DNA from: Ehretia macrophylla
Lineage: Eukaryota > Streptophyta > Magnoliopsida > Boraginales > Ehretiaceae
Direction of reading: 5' to 3'
Length of the DNA stretch: 64,000 nucleotides
Assembly (NCBI GenBank): GCA_037974665.1
Contig: CM075780.1
Coordinates: 1,398,501-1,462,500, forward strand
Positions 35,692 through 46,176 of this stretch are shown here, piece after piece. The notes beneath the pieces were generated by a model, which did not search any database, had not been told where the DNA came from, and worked only from the letters and a program-made list of their open reading frames with translations. A program made the position numbers and the translations under genes. Each line of letters begins with the position of its first letter. Within the stretch, counting starts at the first letter, position 1.

Positions 35692-36248
35692 GTCATGTTG
35701 AGGGCACAATTCCTTTACGTGTTAACGGTTCACAGTCCCAGCATAGAGAGATGGCCCATTCAAAAGGTCCAATGGGCTTAACGACAACCCATCCGCTTCA
35801 ACAACACAGCATCCTCGCAAGACGTGATATCGACACGTTGTAGGGCTCTCTGATGTCCCGCGAGTCTGGTTGTCCTCCTTTTAACAGTTCACGACCTATG
35901 ATCCGGGACAAAAAAACAGAGCAACACAAGAAAAGTAGCCTGAAACTGATGAAAACAATCAATTTTGAGCTCCAAAAATGGGCAAAGCTCGCAGGCTGGC
36001 TATCCCTGTCGTAGAGCTCCCAGAGAGCTTTGCAACGGTATGCTGTGTGCCGCGTAACTCCTTACAGATCAAAAGTTATGGGCACCGGAGCGACGGAGAC
36101 CTGGTCACAAACCCTACGCCCTCGGTGTGCGGTCCCAGCCTCTACGTGAAGCAAAGTTGTTTTGCCCAATGTTCTGTGGGATTCAGTAATAGAGATTAGG
36201 TCGATAAAGTATCTTGGCAACGCTAACCAGGGCAAAAAAAATTGAAAA

Positions 36249-36368
36249 GGGGGTACAACACGAAGACTTCCCAAGGGGTCACCCATCCTAGTACTACTCT
36301 CGCTCAAGCATGCTTAACTTCGAAGTTCGGATGGAATCCGGTGCATTAGCGCTGGTATGATCGCACCC
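36249..36368 (-). rRNA. 5S rRNA, unit 31 (A class, diverged)
   Basis: 120 nt. Nine differences: RNA nt 19, 34, 40, 46, 58, 65, 95, 105 and 114; nt 34, 46, 95 and 105 are shared with unit 27. Confidence 0.89.
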
Positions 36369-36925
36369 GTCATGTTGAGTGCACAATTCCTTTATGTGTT
36401 AACTGTTCACAGTCCCAGCCTCGAGAGATGTCTCATTCAAAAGGCCCAATGGGCTTAACGACAACCCATCCGCTTCAACAACGCAGCATGCTTGCAAGAC
36501 GTGATATCGACACGTTGTAGGGCCCTCTGATGTCCCACGATTCAAGTTGTCGTCCTTTTAACAGTTCACGACGTACGATCCGGGACCGAAAAACAGAGCA
36601 AAAGAAGAATAGTGGTCTGAAACTGATGAAAACGTTCGGTTTTGGGCTCCAAAAACGGGCATAGCGAGCAGGCTGGCTGCCCCGTTGTAGAGCTCTCAGA
36701 GAGCTTTGCAATGGTATGGTATGCGCCGCGTAACTCCTCACGGATCAAAAGTTATGGGCACCGGAGCGAGGAAGACCTGGTCACAAACCCAACGCCCTCG
36801 GTTTACGGGACCCAGCATCTACATGAAATGAAGTTGTCTTTCCCAATGTTCCGTGGGATTCAGTAATAGAGATTTGGTGGATAAAGTATCTTGGCAACCT
36901 TAATCGGGGCAAAAAAAATTGAAAA

Positions 36926-37045
36926 GGGGGTGCAACACGAGGACTTCCCAGGGGGTCACCCATCCTAGTACTTCTATCGCCCAAGCACGCTTAACTTCGG
37001 AGTTCTGATGGGATCCGGTGCGTTAGTGCTGGTATGATCGCACCC
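36926..37045 (-). rRNA. 5S rRNA, unit 32 (B class, near consensus)
   Basis: 120 nt, three differences (RNA nt 24, 70 in IE, 73). Confidence 0.93.
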
Positions 37046-37602
37046 GTCATATTGAGGGCACAATTCCTATATGTGATAACGGTTCACAGTCCCAGCATAG
37101 AGAGATGGCCCATTCAAAAGGCCCAACGGGTTTAACGACAACCCATCCGCTTCAACAACGCAGCATCCTCGCAAGACGTGATATCGACACGCTGTAGGGC
37201 CCTCTGATGTCCCGCGAGTCAGGTTGTCGTCCTTTTAACAGTTCATAACGTATTATCCGGGACGAAAAGACAGAGCAAAAGAAGAAAAGTGGCCTGAAAC
37301 TGATGAAAACGTTCTTTTTTGGGCTCCAAAAATGGTCACAGCCAGCAAGCTGGCTACCCCTGTTGTTGAGCTCCCAGAGATCTTTGCAACGGTATGCTGT
37401 ACTTCGCGAAACTCCTTACGGATCAAAAGTTATGGGCACCGGAGCGACGGAGACCTGGTCACAAACCCTACGCCCTCGGTTTGCTGGCCCAGCCTCTACG
37501 TGAAGCGAAGTTGTCTTGCCCAATGTTCCGTGGGATTCAGTAATAGAGATTAGGTGGATAAAGTATCTTGGCAACCCTAACCAGGGCAAAAAAAATTGAA
37601 AA

Positions 37603-37722
37603 CGGGGTGCAACACGAGGGCTTCTCAGGGGGTCACCCTTCCTAGTACTACTCTCGCTCAAGCACGCTTAACTTCGGAGTTCTGATGGGATCCGGTGCAT
37701 TAGGGCTGGTATGATCGCGCCC
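37603..37722 (-). rRNA. 5S rRNA, unit 33 (A class)
   Basis: 120 nt. Differs at RNA nt 4, 19, 65, 84 (box C), 98, 103 and 120. Confidence 0.9.
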
Positions 37723-38278
37723 GTCATGTTGAGGCCATAATTCCTTTATATGTTAACTGTTCACAGTCCCAGCCTAGAGAGATGGGCCATTCAAAAGGCC
37801 CAATGGGCTTAACGACAATCAATCTGCTTCAACAACGAAGCATGCTTGCAAGACGTGATATCGACACGTTGTAGGGCCCTCTGATGTCCCACGAGTCAGG
37901 TTGTCATCCTTTTAACAGTTCACGAGCTACGATCCGGGACGAAAAAATAGAGCAAAAGAAGAAAAGTGGCCTGAAACTGATGAAAACGTTCGATTTTGGG
38001 CTCCAAAAACGGGCATAGCAAGCTAGCTTGCTGCCCCCATTGTAGAGCTCTGAGAGAGCTTTGCAACGGTATGCTGTGCGCCGCGTAACTCCTCACGGAT
38101 CAAAAGTTATGGGCACCAGAGCGACGGAGACCTGGTCACAAACCCTACGCCCTCGGTTTGCGGGCCCAGCATCTACGTGAAATGAAGTTGTCTTGCCCAA
38201 TGTTTCGTGGGATTCAGTAATAGAGATTTGGTGGATAAAGTATCTTGGCAATCTTAACCAGGGAAAAAAAATTGAAAA

Positions 38279-38397
38279 GGGGGTGCAACATGAGGACTTC
38301 CCAGGGGTCACCCATCCTAGTACTACTCTCGCCCAAGCACGCTTAACTTCGGAGTTCTGATGGGATCCGGTACATTAGTGCTGGTATGATCGCACCC
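38279..38397 (-). rRNA. 5S rRNA, unit 34 (B class, one-base deletion)
   Basis: 119 nt: one base of the five-base C run at RNA nt 91-95 (box C) is missing, plus changes at nt 26 and 108. Last unit before solo LTR 2. Confidence 0.89.
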
Positions 38398-38797
38398 GCC
38401 TTGTTGAGGGCACAATTCCTATATGTGTTAACGGTTCACAATCCCAGCCTAGAGAGATGGCCCATTCAAAAGGCCCAACGGGCTTAACGACAACCCATCC
38501 GCTTCAACAACGCAGCATCCTCGCAAGACGTGATATCGACACGCTATAGGGCCCTCTGATGTCCCGCGAGTCAGGTTGTCGTCCTTTTAACAGTTCATGA
38601 CGTACGATCCGGGACGGAAAAACAGAGCAAAAGAAGAAAAGTGGCCTAAAACTGATGAAAACGTTCGATTTTGGGCTCCAAAAAGGGCACAATGAGCAAG
38701 CTGGCTGCCTCTGTCGTAGAGCTCTCATAGAACTTTGCAACGGTATACTGTGCGCCACGTAACTCCTTACAGATCAAAAGTTATGGGCATCGGAGCG

Positions 38798-38802
38798 ACG
38801 GA
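38798..38802. repeat. Target site duplication (left) of solo LTR 2
   Basis: ACGGA before TGTCACACC, repeated at 42,525-42,529. The intact spacer reads 'gagcgacggagacctgg', so the insertion split the spacer about 400 bases upstream of unit 34. Confidence 0.9.
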
Positions 38803-41597
38803 TGTCACACCCCAACCCGGCCTATAAGGTTAGACTAGGGTGTCTACTAAACATTCAGGTAATATCACATACTTAACTGTTTATGAAGATTTAACACTTA
38901 ACGTTTTGGACTAAACTCCAAAATTTTCCAAAAAACCGGCAGCATAATGGCTGTAATTGGGCTCTTTGGTTTGACCTAATTCTCTAAACGCCTCAATTAT
39001 TCCAATCATTAACCCAATTCCATTAAGGACTCCTATTTGTCATCAACCGATTTGCCTACTAGTTTATCTTGAAGGTCTTGTTTGGTTAATAAGCCTAACA
39101 TGATAACTATGTCCCATTTATTTGTCAATTTCCTATTATGCAAGTGCCTATTATCCTTTAGTTTGCAAGTAAGCACCTAAGTGAAATTAGATAGAATTAA
39201 CTTAGTTGATTGTTCATCTAGTGGTTTGAATGCCTACGATAACTACCAATTAAGAAAACGAAAGCAAACCACCAAATAAAAGTTCGTCCGGCTATAGGTA
39301 GTACAATCCCAGAATTAGACCCAAATTACAACGGGGTCATTTACATCAATAAAATGAATAGTTTGTAATCAAACACAACATCCATATAGCAACCACTTTC
39401 AGGCAAAGCACAAAAGCACGTAGGGACAGGCAATCACTCCAAGGAATCATCGATAGGCACGTTGTCCTCGGGTACCTGTGCCTGTTCTTCTTCACCTGTG
39501 ATAAAAAAGAGGGTGAGTCCTTATGAACTCAGCAAGGGGGAACGAGAAATACGTTTTGAAACTCATTTTCCGGTTCATTTATGAAAACTCTTTTTGAAAA
39601 CATGTCACGTATTACAAATAATAAGGTACACAAATATATGAAACAAATCGAGTAACAGATACATTTACCAATCATTTCAAGGATACGGTGAGCAGTTGCT
39701 CTCAATTTCAATTTCGATACAATTGTTGCGGCCGACTTCAATAATCCACTTATCGCTCCCAATTGGGTGTACTCCGGATGTACCCCGAAAACCTACGACC
39801 CAACTCTCCGAGGGTGGAATGCCAAGCGAGAGAGGGAATTGGACCATGGTAGTCACGGGAGCACCGGCAAGCCCTATGCCGCCCGGCGTTCGTGAAACGC
39901 TACCATGCCACAATGAAAGGTTGCAACCTCGTATGCAATGCACATTTATAACATTTAACATATCACATTAGGAGGACAACAAAGTAGGTCGCCTCCGAAC
40001 AGTTATAAGATCGCACGTTGTCAAGTAGTCAAACAAGGCACGATAAGACAAGTAATTTCACTTGAAAGGCATATAGAGCCATATGAACATTAAATGGGCA
40101 GCCATGTAACACATTTAAGTCAAGCCATATAACTCATTTCGAAGTCCACGTAATCAAGTGATACGATTATTCAACATGCAACAACATTTACGTGGGTTCA
40201 GTTGCAAGAAAAGCTTATTTGACAACATGCAATGGTCAAAATCACATTTGAAGTTATAAGACATTTACGGGCAGCCCACTAAGCATATAATTTCCACACA
40301 ATATACAAATGATCAATACTTAGCAAAACTACCTAGTCATTAGGGTTTCCATTTCGTGTATATTCGTGCAATTTGAGCCTCAACCCAACTCAAAGTCAAT
40401 CTCAAACCATGCATCATTTAATTCAACATCCTCAAACATTCAAAACAGTCCACACAACATCCCAAAGCTACAATCCAAAGCATTTAATTCAACAAGAGAA
40501 GTCACCACAATTTTTCTAAGTACAACATTAAGTGAAACCCTTACTGCAATAGGCTGTTTTCTCACAATCAATAGGATAATCAAAAAATCTCCAAATCCAG
40601 TGAATAAGATGTCAAATTAAATCTTAAGAAGTTAACTAAAATCAGAAACAAACCTTGCATCAATTGGAGTTCGGAATCATTAGTTATAGCCGAAACAGTG
40701 AGGTAGCACAAAACTGTCCAGATTTGCACACTTTTCAGAAATTGACGTTTTTGAGGTCCTTAGGATCAGTTTTAGCCTTAGTTCATTTCTAACAAAATTG
40801 TCCAGAACTGAAAAATATAGCATCACACCAAATTTCATGCATTTGGGACAACATTTACTAAGTCAAATATGGTTCGTTCCACAAGGTCAGTGCATCTGCC
40901 AAAACCTGCTTCATTTTTCCAGATTTGGTCACATTTTAAAGATTTGCCATTTTGAGGATCTTAGAGTCAAAATTAGCTTCGGCCTATTTCTGGGAAAAAT
41001 GTTCAAAACTGTCCAAAATAGTCACCTACCAATTTTCATGCATTTTTAACATTATTTTCCTAGCTAAACTTACCTCGAACAGACTGGTCAGAGAGCTGTC
41101 ATCCATTTCGACTTCACCTAGCATCATTTTCAAGCCAAGATCTTGCCATGCATGGTTGTTTAAGCTTATGAACGACCATATAGCTCAAGTACAGAAGCAA
41201 ATACACACATTTATGAGCATGCATGTGAATTTTTTGAAGAGTTTTCAAAAGGTTTTAACCCTCACCTTAGCAATCAACCACAAAGATGCACAAAAACTTG
41301 TTGAAGCTTCAAATATCCTCTTCTTCTTGCTTAGCCGAGATTCCAACTTGGTTTCTCTATTTTTCCTATTCTAGTGATCAATATATTAGCACATGCATGA
41401 GGTTAGAACAAGAATAAAAGAAATGGAAGCCAAGAAAACTTACCTAGGCCGAAAATGGTGACTCAAAATGCTTGCATGTGTGTTTCTTGCATCCTAGCTT
41501 GCTTGGGTGAGTTTCTTTGCTTGTGGTTTGTCTTGATGCACCATAGGATGATGAAGATGAGCTAAGAGGTGGAGAGAACTCAGCCAAAACCGAAATG

Positions 41598-41626
41598 GAG
41601 AGAGAGAATGAGAGGGAGAGAGAGAA
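41598..41626. repeat. GA-rich microsatellite in solo LTR 2
   Basis: Imperfect (GA)n tract in the same position as 21,214-21,242 of solo LTR 1. Confidence 0.8.
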
Positions 41627-42123
41627 AATGTGAGAGGAAAGAAGAAATGACAAAAAATGAAGGCTTTTGCATTATTCAAGCACTTGGTCGGCCTTGGGTC
41701 ATTAAATTCTAATTTTTATGTCTTCAATGTGTGATTTTAAAATGTTTAGCATGGGCAAAGGTGGTTTGGTTGAGCAAGGTAGAGGATTTAGGTGGTTTTG
41801 AGCATTTTTTTTTATGCATTGTGCTAAGTGTTTGTCATAGTTTGTCTAGGAATAATTCTTTATGCATTTGTGTCATTAGAATTGTCATAGGAATGTTGGG
41901 GAATTAGGGAATCTAGGTAGAATAAAATATAGAAATATTTGTTGATGAGTTGAATTATGAATAGAATAATAGTTAGTGGGAAATGTAGGAATAGTTTAGT
42001 ATTATTTTATTGTTAGTGGAGTTTGTAGAGAATTTGAATTAGGAATATAATATTGGTTAGTGGATTGTGTAGTATTATTTTAGTGTCTAGTGCTTTGTGT
42101 AGGATTCTTTCTTGATCAACGTG

Positions 42124-42519
42124 GTGGCACGGATTCCTAGGTCTAGGGCACGAATTACGAGGTAGACACGAACTACGAAGTAAGACACAAACTTCAAGAC
42201 TAATGCACGTACTTCAAGATAAATGCATGGATTCTAATGCAAATGCACGCAAATCAAGGCATGACTCTATATCTAGGTTAAGGTACGCAGTTCAAGGTTA
42301 GGGCACACGAAATGAGGTAACGCATGTACATCGAGGTCAGGGCATGTATTTCTAGGTACCGCACGTGAGTCGGGGATTAGGGCACACTATTCTAGGTCAA
42401 GGCACGTATGATGAGGTATGCTCGAAAACCAAGACAGGACACGTAATCCAAGGTCGGTCATATAATTTTAGGTCTAAGGCGTGCAAATCGAGGTAGGACA
42501 CGTTATTCGGGGTCGAGCC
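42124..42519. repeat. 19-20 bp minisatellite at the outer end of solo LTR 2
   Basis: Degenerate copies of the same GGCACG...AGGT unit as in solo LTR 1, for example 'gggcacgaattacgaggta' and 'gggcatgtatttctaggta'. It is a few units shorter than in solo LTR 1. Confidence 0.78.
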
Positions 42520-42524
42520 TCACA

Positions 42525-42529
42525 ACGGA
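42525..42529. repeat. Target site duplication (right) of solo LTR 2
   Basis: ACGGA, the partner of 38,798-38,802; 5S spacer 'gacctggtcacaaaccc' resumes after it. Confidence 0.9.
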
Positions 42530-42680
42530 GACCTGGTCACAAACCCTACGCCCTCGGTTTGTGGGCCCAGCCTCTACGTGAAGCGAAGTTGTCTTGCCCA
42601 ATATTCCGTGGGATTCAGTAATAGAGATTTGGTGGATAAAGTATCTTGGCAACCCTAACCAGGGCAAAAAATATTGAAAA

Positions 42681-42800
42681 GGGGGTGCAACACGAGGACT
42701 TCCCAGGGGGTCACCCATCCTAGTACTACTCTCACCCAAGCACGCTTAACTTCAGAGTTCTGATAGGATCCGGTGCATTAGTGTTGGTATGATCGCACCC
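42681..42800 (-). rRNA. 5S rRNA, unit 35
   Basis: 120 nt. Differs at RNA nt 17, 36, 47 and 67 (IE). Lies between solo LTR 2 and the gypsy element. Confidence 0.91.
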
Positions 42801-43357
42801 GTCATGTTGAGGGCACAATTCCTTTATGTGTTAACGGTTCCCAATCCCAGCCTAGAGAGATGGCCCATTCAAAAGGCCCAATGGGCTTAACGACAACCCG
42901 TCTGCTTCAACAACGCAGCATCCTCACCAAACGTGATATTGACATGTTGTAGGGCCCTCTGATGTCCCGCGAGTCAGGTTGTCGTCCTTTTAACAGTTCA
43001 CGACGCACGATCCGGGACGAAAAAACAGAGCAAAAGAAGAAAAGTGGCCTAAAACTGATGAAAACATTCGATTTTGGGCTCTAAAAACAGGCACAGCGAG
43101 CAAGCTGGCTGCCCCCGTCGTAGAGCTCTCAGAGAGCTTTGCAACGGTATGTTGTGCGCCACGTAAATCCTTACGGATCAAAAGTTATAGGCACCGGAAC
43201 GACGGAGACCTGGTCACAAACCCTACGCCCTAGGTTTGCGGGCCCCGCCTCTACGTTTAACGAAGTTGTCTTGCCCAATGTTCCGTGGGATTCAGTAATA
43301 GAGATGTGGTGGATAACGTATCTTGGCAACCCTAACCAGGGCAAAAAAAATTGAAAA

Positions 43358-43425
43358 GGGGGTGCAACACGAGGATTTCCCACGGGGTCACCCATCCTAG
43401 TACTACTCTCTCCCAAGCACGCTTA
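43358..43425 (-). pseudogene. 5S rRNA fragment, unit 36 (3' part)
   Basis: Holds the last ~68 nt of the 5S RNA (about nt 53-120); the 5' part, with the start site and most of box A, is replaced by truncated LTR sequence from 43,424. One change in IE ('ctctctccc' for 'ctctcgccc'). Confidence 0.9.
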
Positions 43426-45293
43426 AAATAAGCCTAGCGAGGATCCGATAGATCTCGAGCAAGGTCTACTAAACTCCTTGGAATAATCCTTTGAGTCAGT
43501 AAACACACAATAACAACAATAATAATATCATCACATAACTATATGACCATTCAATAAAGGATACTCTAGTTGGTGTAGCTCCAAACACCATCACGATCAT
43601 AACAGCCTTCTTGTGACTCCATAAACTCACGCACCCGGGGTATCCCCAATAGCCTCGCCCTCCATGACACATCCGTCATGCGAACTGGAGGCAATCTCTG
43701 ATAGTCATGTCGTTATCAACCCGACAGCCCAATGCTGCCCGAGAGGTGGCACACACATACCAGAGACCCAGCAATAATAATAAACATCAATCATTCACAG
43801 GAGGACAGTCTAGCAGAATTGTTTATCTCCCGGCATCAATCATCAATCAATAATCATATTATCATCATAATAATCATCAATAGTCAATTAAACAACAAAA
43901 TAACTAAGTTAGATTACAAAGTAGGCCATCCAACCGAACATGCATTAAACACACAATCAAACTCTAAATTACCCATCAACAACTCACAATTCAATCACTC
44001 AACCCACACCCAATCAACTAAGGCTCAATTCAATAATTTAAAGAAAGATAACCTAACTTCAAAAATTCATAACCTACATTCTACTAATCCAAACAACTCC
44101 AAATCAGTTTCTATCACTCACCCATTCAACCAACTACATTAGCCCCCTTGGAAAACCACCATAACACCTCCAAAGAATGCCCGATAACCCTAAAACCCTA
44201 AGGTGTCAAGGCTGAATTTTCCGGATTTTCACCCAAACATCATAATCAAAAATTCGGCATTACAACGGCGCTACCACGTAATTATCAAACATTTAGAAAT
44301 CGACGGCAATCGATTCCGATCAACACAACTCAATTTAATCAACATTGAACAAATTAATCAAATTTAAATACCCGGAAAATAAAAATTATGCTACAACCGA
44401 TAAAAACTCGTAGTAATACAACTAAATGATCCCTAGCATGCAAGGAGAAATAATCTACCATCAGATTAGAATTCTAATGGTTCAATTTTCATTTATACGC
44501 AAAAATGCAAAAGACAACTTTTGAGATCTAGAATTTTTCTCTCACCTTTGATCCAAAGTAAAGCTAGGAATGTGTGCAATAGGTGCCCAACAAGCGGAAT
44601 CCAGCCCGGTTTGAAAAGATTCGGACTTTAAATGGGTTTTCTAAGGCAAAATTACTTTGAAAATAAGTTGAATAAAATCTCTTTTTTTCCTAAGCTTTCA
44701 CGGCTGCAAGGTGTGTGTAAATGTGGTGTTTTGCTTTGTTTCATTGTGTGTTGGTGATATATGCATGAAAGTCAAAGTTGAAACTTTAGTATTTTTAGTA
44801 TTTTCTTGACTTTAAATGCATTTTATTGATCACCAAAGTTAAAAACAATTATTCAACACCCAAGATAGCTCAAGTAGGTTATTTTTAGGTGACAAGAAGT
44901 TTTACAATCAAACAATTTCACCCGAGTCGGCTTAAAACTCAATTTTCGCAAAAGTCGGTGTAAAAACCCTAATAAATTCTTAAGCCGATTTTAAAACTGT
45001 TTTCATCAAACCCAGGTCTATTAAAGTCCGTGGACTAGGTCTAGAAGGGTTAAAAAGACCAGTTTCAAAATTTTAGCGGACGTGTTTCAAAAATACTATT
45101 CACTAAAAATCGACGATAAAATTTCTGACTCCGTTTTTGATGAAAATTTCATGAATGCACATTTAGAACGTATTAGGAGTATTGATATCAAAATTATAAC
45201 ATTCTAGGCCCTATAGCACATAAACAGGTCATATACACGCAAAACGAGACAAAGCACGTAAATCAAGTTAAAGCAGATAAGTGGGGTTTCACA
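43424..45293 (-). repeat. 3' LTR, truncated at its distal end
   Basis: Aligns with 50,853-52,680 of the 5' LTR. The inner limit is exact (TGTGAAACC start on the minus strand, next to the polypurine tract). The outer ~549 bp that should lead to TGTCACGCC are missing, and the sequence joins a 5S gene at 43,424-43,425 with only one or two bases of shared sequence. It has about 62 bp more than the 5' LTR near 44,826-44,888, and about 19 bp less near 44,770. The 136-codon frame at 43,732-44,142 lies in both LTRs and has no known domain. Confidence 0.85.
43834..43882. repeat. Imperfect ATC/AAT trinucleotide tract in the 3' LTR
   Basis: 'catcaatcatcaatcaataa' followed by 'tcatcataataatcatcaa'. The equivalent in the 5' LTR is at 51,263-51,311. 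Confidence 0.75.
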
Positions 45294-45310
45294 TTCCCCC
45301 CCCCCCCCTT
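45294..45310 (-). promoter_or_regulatory. Polypurine tract of the gypsy element
   Basis: The minus strand reads AA, thirteen G, AA, directly before the LTR start TGTGAAACC. It primes plus-strand DNA synthesis in a working element. The 13-base homopolymer is unusually long and liable to slippage or sequencing error. Confidence 0.85.
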
Positions 45311-45420
45311 AAAGAAATTTCGCCATCGAAATTCTTACTTGATGTACTGAACAAATCTGGGTACTGCTGCTGCATCTGATGCCGTCTCTCCCAAGTAGCT
45401 TCCTCGATACCGTGATGCTT

Positions 45421-45903
45421 CTACAATACCTTAACCATTGGAATCTTCTTCGACCTCAACTCTCGTTCCATCTGATCAAGAATACGAATCGGATGCTCGT
45501 CATAAGTCAGATTCTCACGAAGCTGTAACGGCTCTGGCTCAAGAATATGAGAAGGATCCGGATTATATTTCCGTAAATTAGACACGTGAAATACATCGTG
45601 GACATTAGAGAAGTTCTCTGGTGAAGCCAACTGATATGCCAACTTACCAACCCTGCCGGTAATCTCAAACGGCCCAACAAATCTCGGACTCGGCTTTTCA
45701 CCTTTACCATAACGAACAAACCCCTTACGAGGAGACAATCTCAAGAAAACCCGATCTCCGACTGCAAACTCCAAGTCCCGTCGACGCTTATCAGCATAAC
45801 TCTTGAATCTACTATGCGCTGTAAGCATTCTCTGCCTGATCAATTGAACATTCTCAATCTTTTCTAGAAGCTCTGGCATGATAGTCGGATCAATAGTCTT
45901 CAT
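45421..45903 (-). pseudogene. pol: Integrase C-terminal (GPY/F) and chromodomain-like segment
   Basis: 160 codons open between two TAG stops. It contains the basic 'ADKRRRDLEF' region, 'GDRVFLRLSP', and the GPY/F-type motif 'RFVGPFEI' with 'VGKLAYQL' and 'VHDVFHVSNLRKY', typical of the gypsy integrase C-terminus that binds DNA. It ends in 'IPMVKVL' at the stop; 'HHGIEEATWE' follows in frame, the start of a chromodomain-type tail that in chromoviruses directs insertion into heterochromatin. Confidence 0.88.
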
Positions 45904-46176
45904 CTATCCTACCTCGTCCCAATATAAAGGTGAACGGCACTTACGACCGTAAAGAGCTGCGAAAGGTGCCATCCCAATAGTAGCTTGATAACTATTGTTA
46001 TAGGCAAACTCGGCAAGTGGTAGATGTTTCTCCCAGTTCTTCCCGAAGTCCAGAACACAAGCCCTAAGCATATCTTCCAGAATCTGAATAGTCCGCTCAG
46101 ACTGACCGTCGGTCTGTGGATGATACAAGGTACTGAAGTTCAACTGAGTACCCAAGGCTGTTGAAGTTTCTCCCAC
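45904..46176 (-). pseudogene. pol: Integrase core, distal part (catalytic Glu)
   Basis: About 90 codons in the frame after the deletion. Contains '[13 protein letters not shown]' with the glutamate of the D,D,E triad (about residue 27) and '[17 protein letters not shown]', then ends at TAG 45,904-45,906. The two catalytic aspartates are in the neighbouring segment, so the active site is split by the frameshift. Confidence 0.88.

Larger units (their letters stand above)
22044..38802 (-). repeat. 5S rDNA array block 2 (units 10-34), A/B dimeric
   Basis: Twenty-five 5S genes, mostly 675-677 bp apart. Units alternate between two classes. A has 'ctcgctcaag' in the gene, spacer 'gagattaggtgg' and 'caaccctaacc' before it, and 'tttatgtgttaactg' with 'catgcttgcaag' after it. 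B has 'ctcgcccaag', 'gagatttggtgg', 'caaccttaacc', 'tatatgtgttaacgg' and 'catcctcgcaag'. Two spacers (after units 14 and 18) share an 18 bp deletion, giving 659 bp units. No other gene is present; the recurrent 60-110 codon frames are by-products of the repeat. Confidence 0.94.
38803..42524 (-). mobile_element. Solo LTR 2 (3,722 bp) inserted in the 5S spacer
   Basis: Begins TGTCACACCCC, ends GTCGAGCCTCACA, and is flanked by a perfect ACGGA duplication. It aligns along its length with solo LTR 1 but with many substitutions and indels (for example no 19,435-type duplication, and extra sequence near 40,797-40,850 and 41,720-41,900), so the two insertions are separate and not recent. Frames up to 140 codons (40,952-41,374) lack any recognisable domain. 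Orientation inferred as for solo LTR 1. Confidence 0.88.
42525..43425 (-). repeat. 5S rDNA array block 3 (unit 35 and part of 36)
   Basis: Spacer, one full 5S gene, spacer, and the 3' part of another. The spacer type is that of block 4 ('gagatttggtgg' together with 'caaccctaacc', 'catcctcacca'), not the A/B pair of block 2. It ends at the break with the gypsy 3' LTR. Confidence 0.92.

Noticed and set aside
12207-38397. Regularly spaced repeats as a CRISPR array
   Set aside because: The repeat is the 120 bp 5S gene with a conserved 557 bp spacer at about 676 bp period, in a eukaryotic context. CRISPR repeats are 23-50 bp with unique short spacers.
43732-44142. 136-codon frame in both gypsy LTRs (also 51,161-51,571)
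   Set aside because: It lies within LTR sequence, on the strand opposite to the element, and runs through an ATC/AAT trinucleotide tract. No domain is visible.
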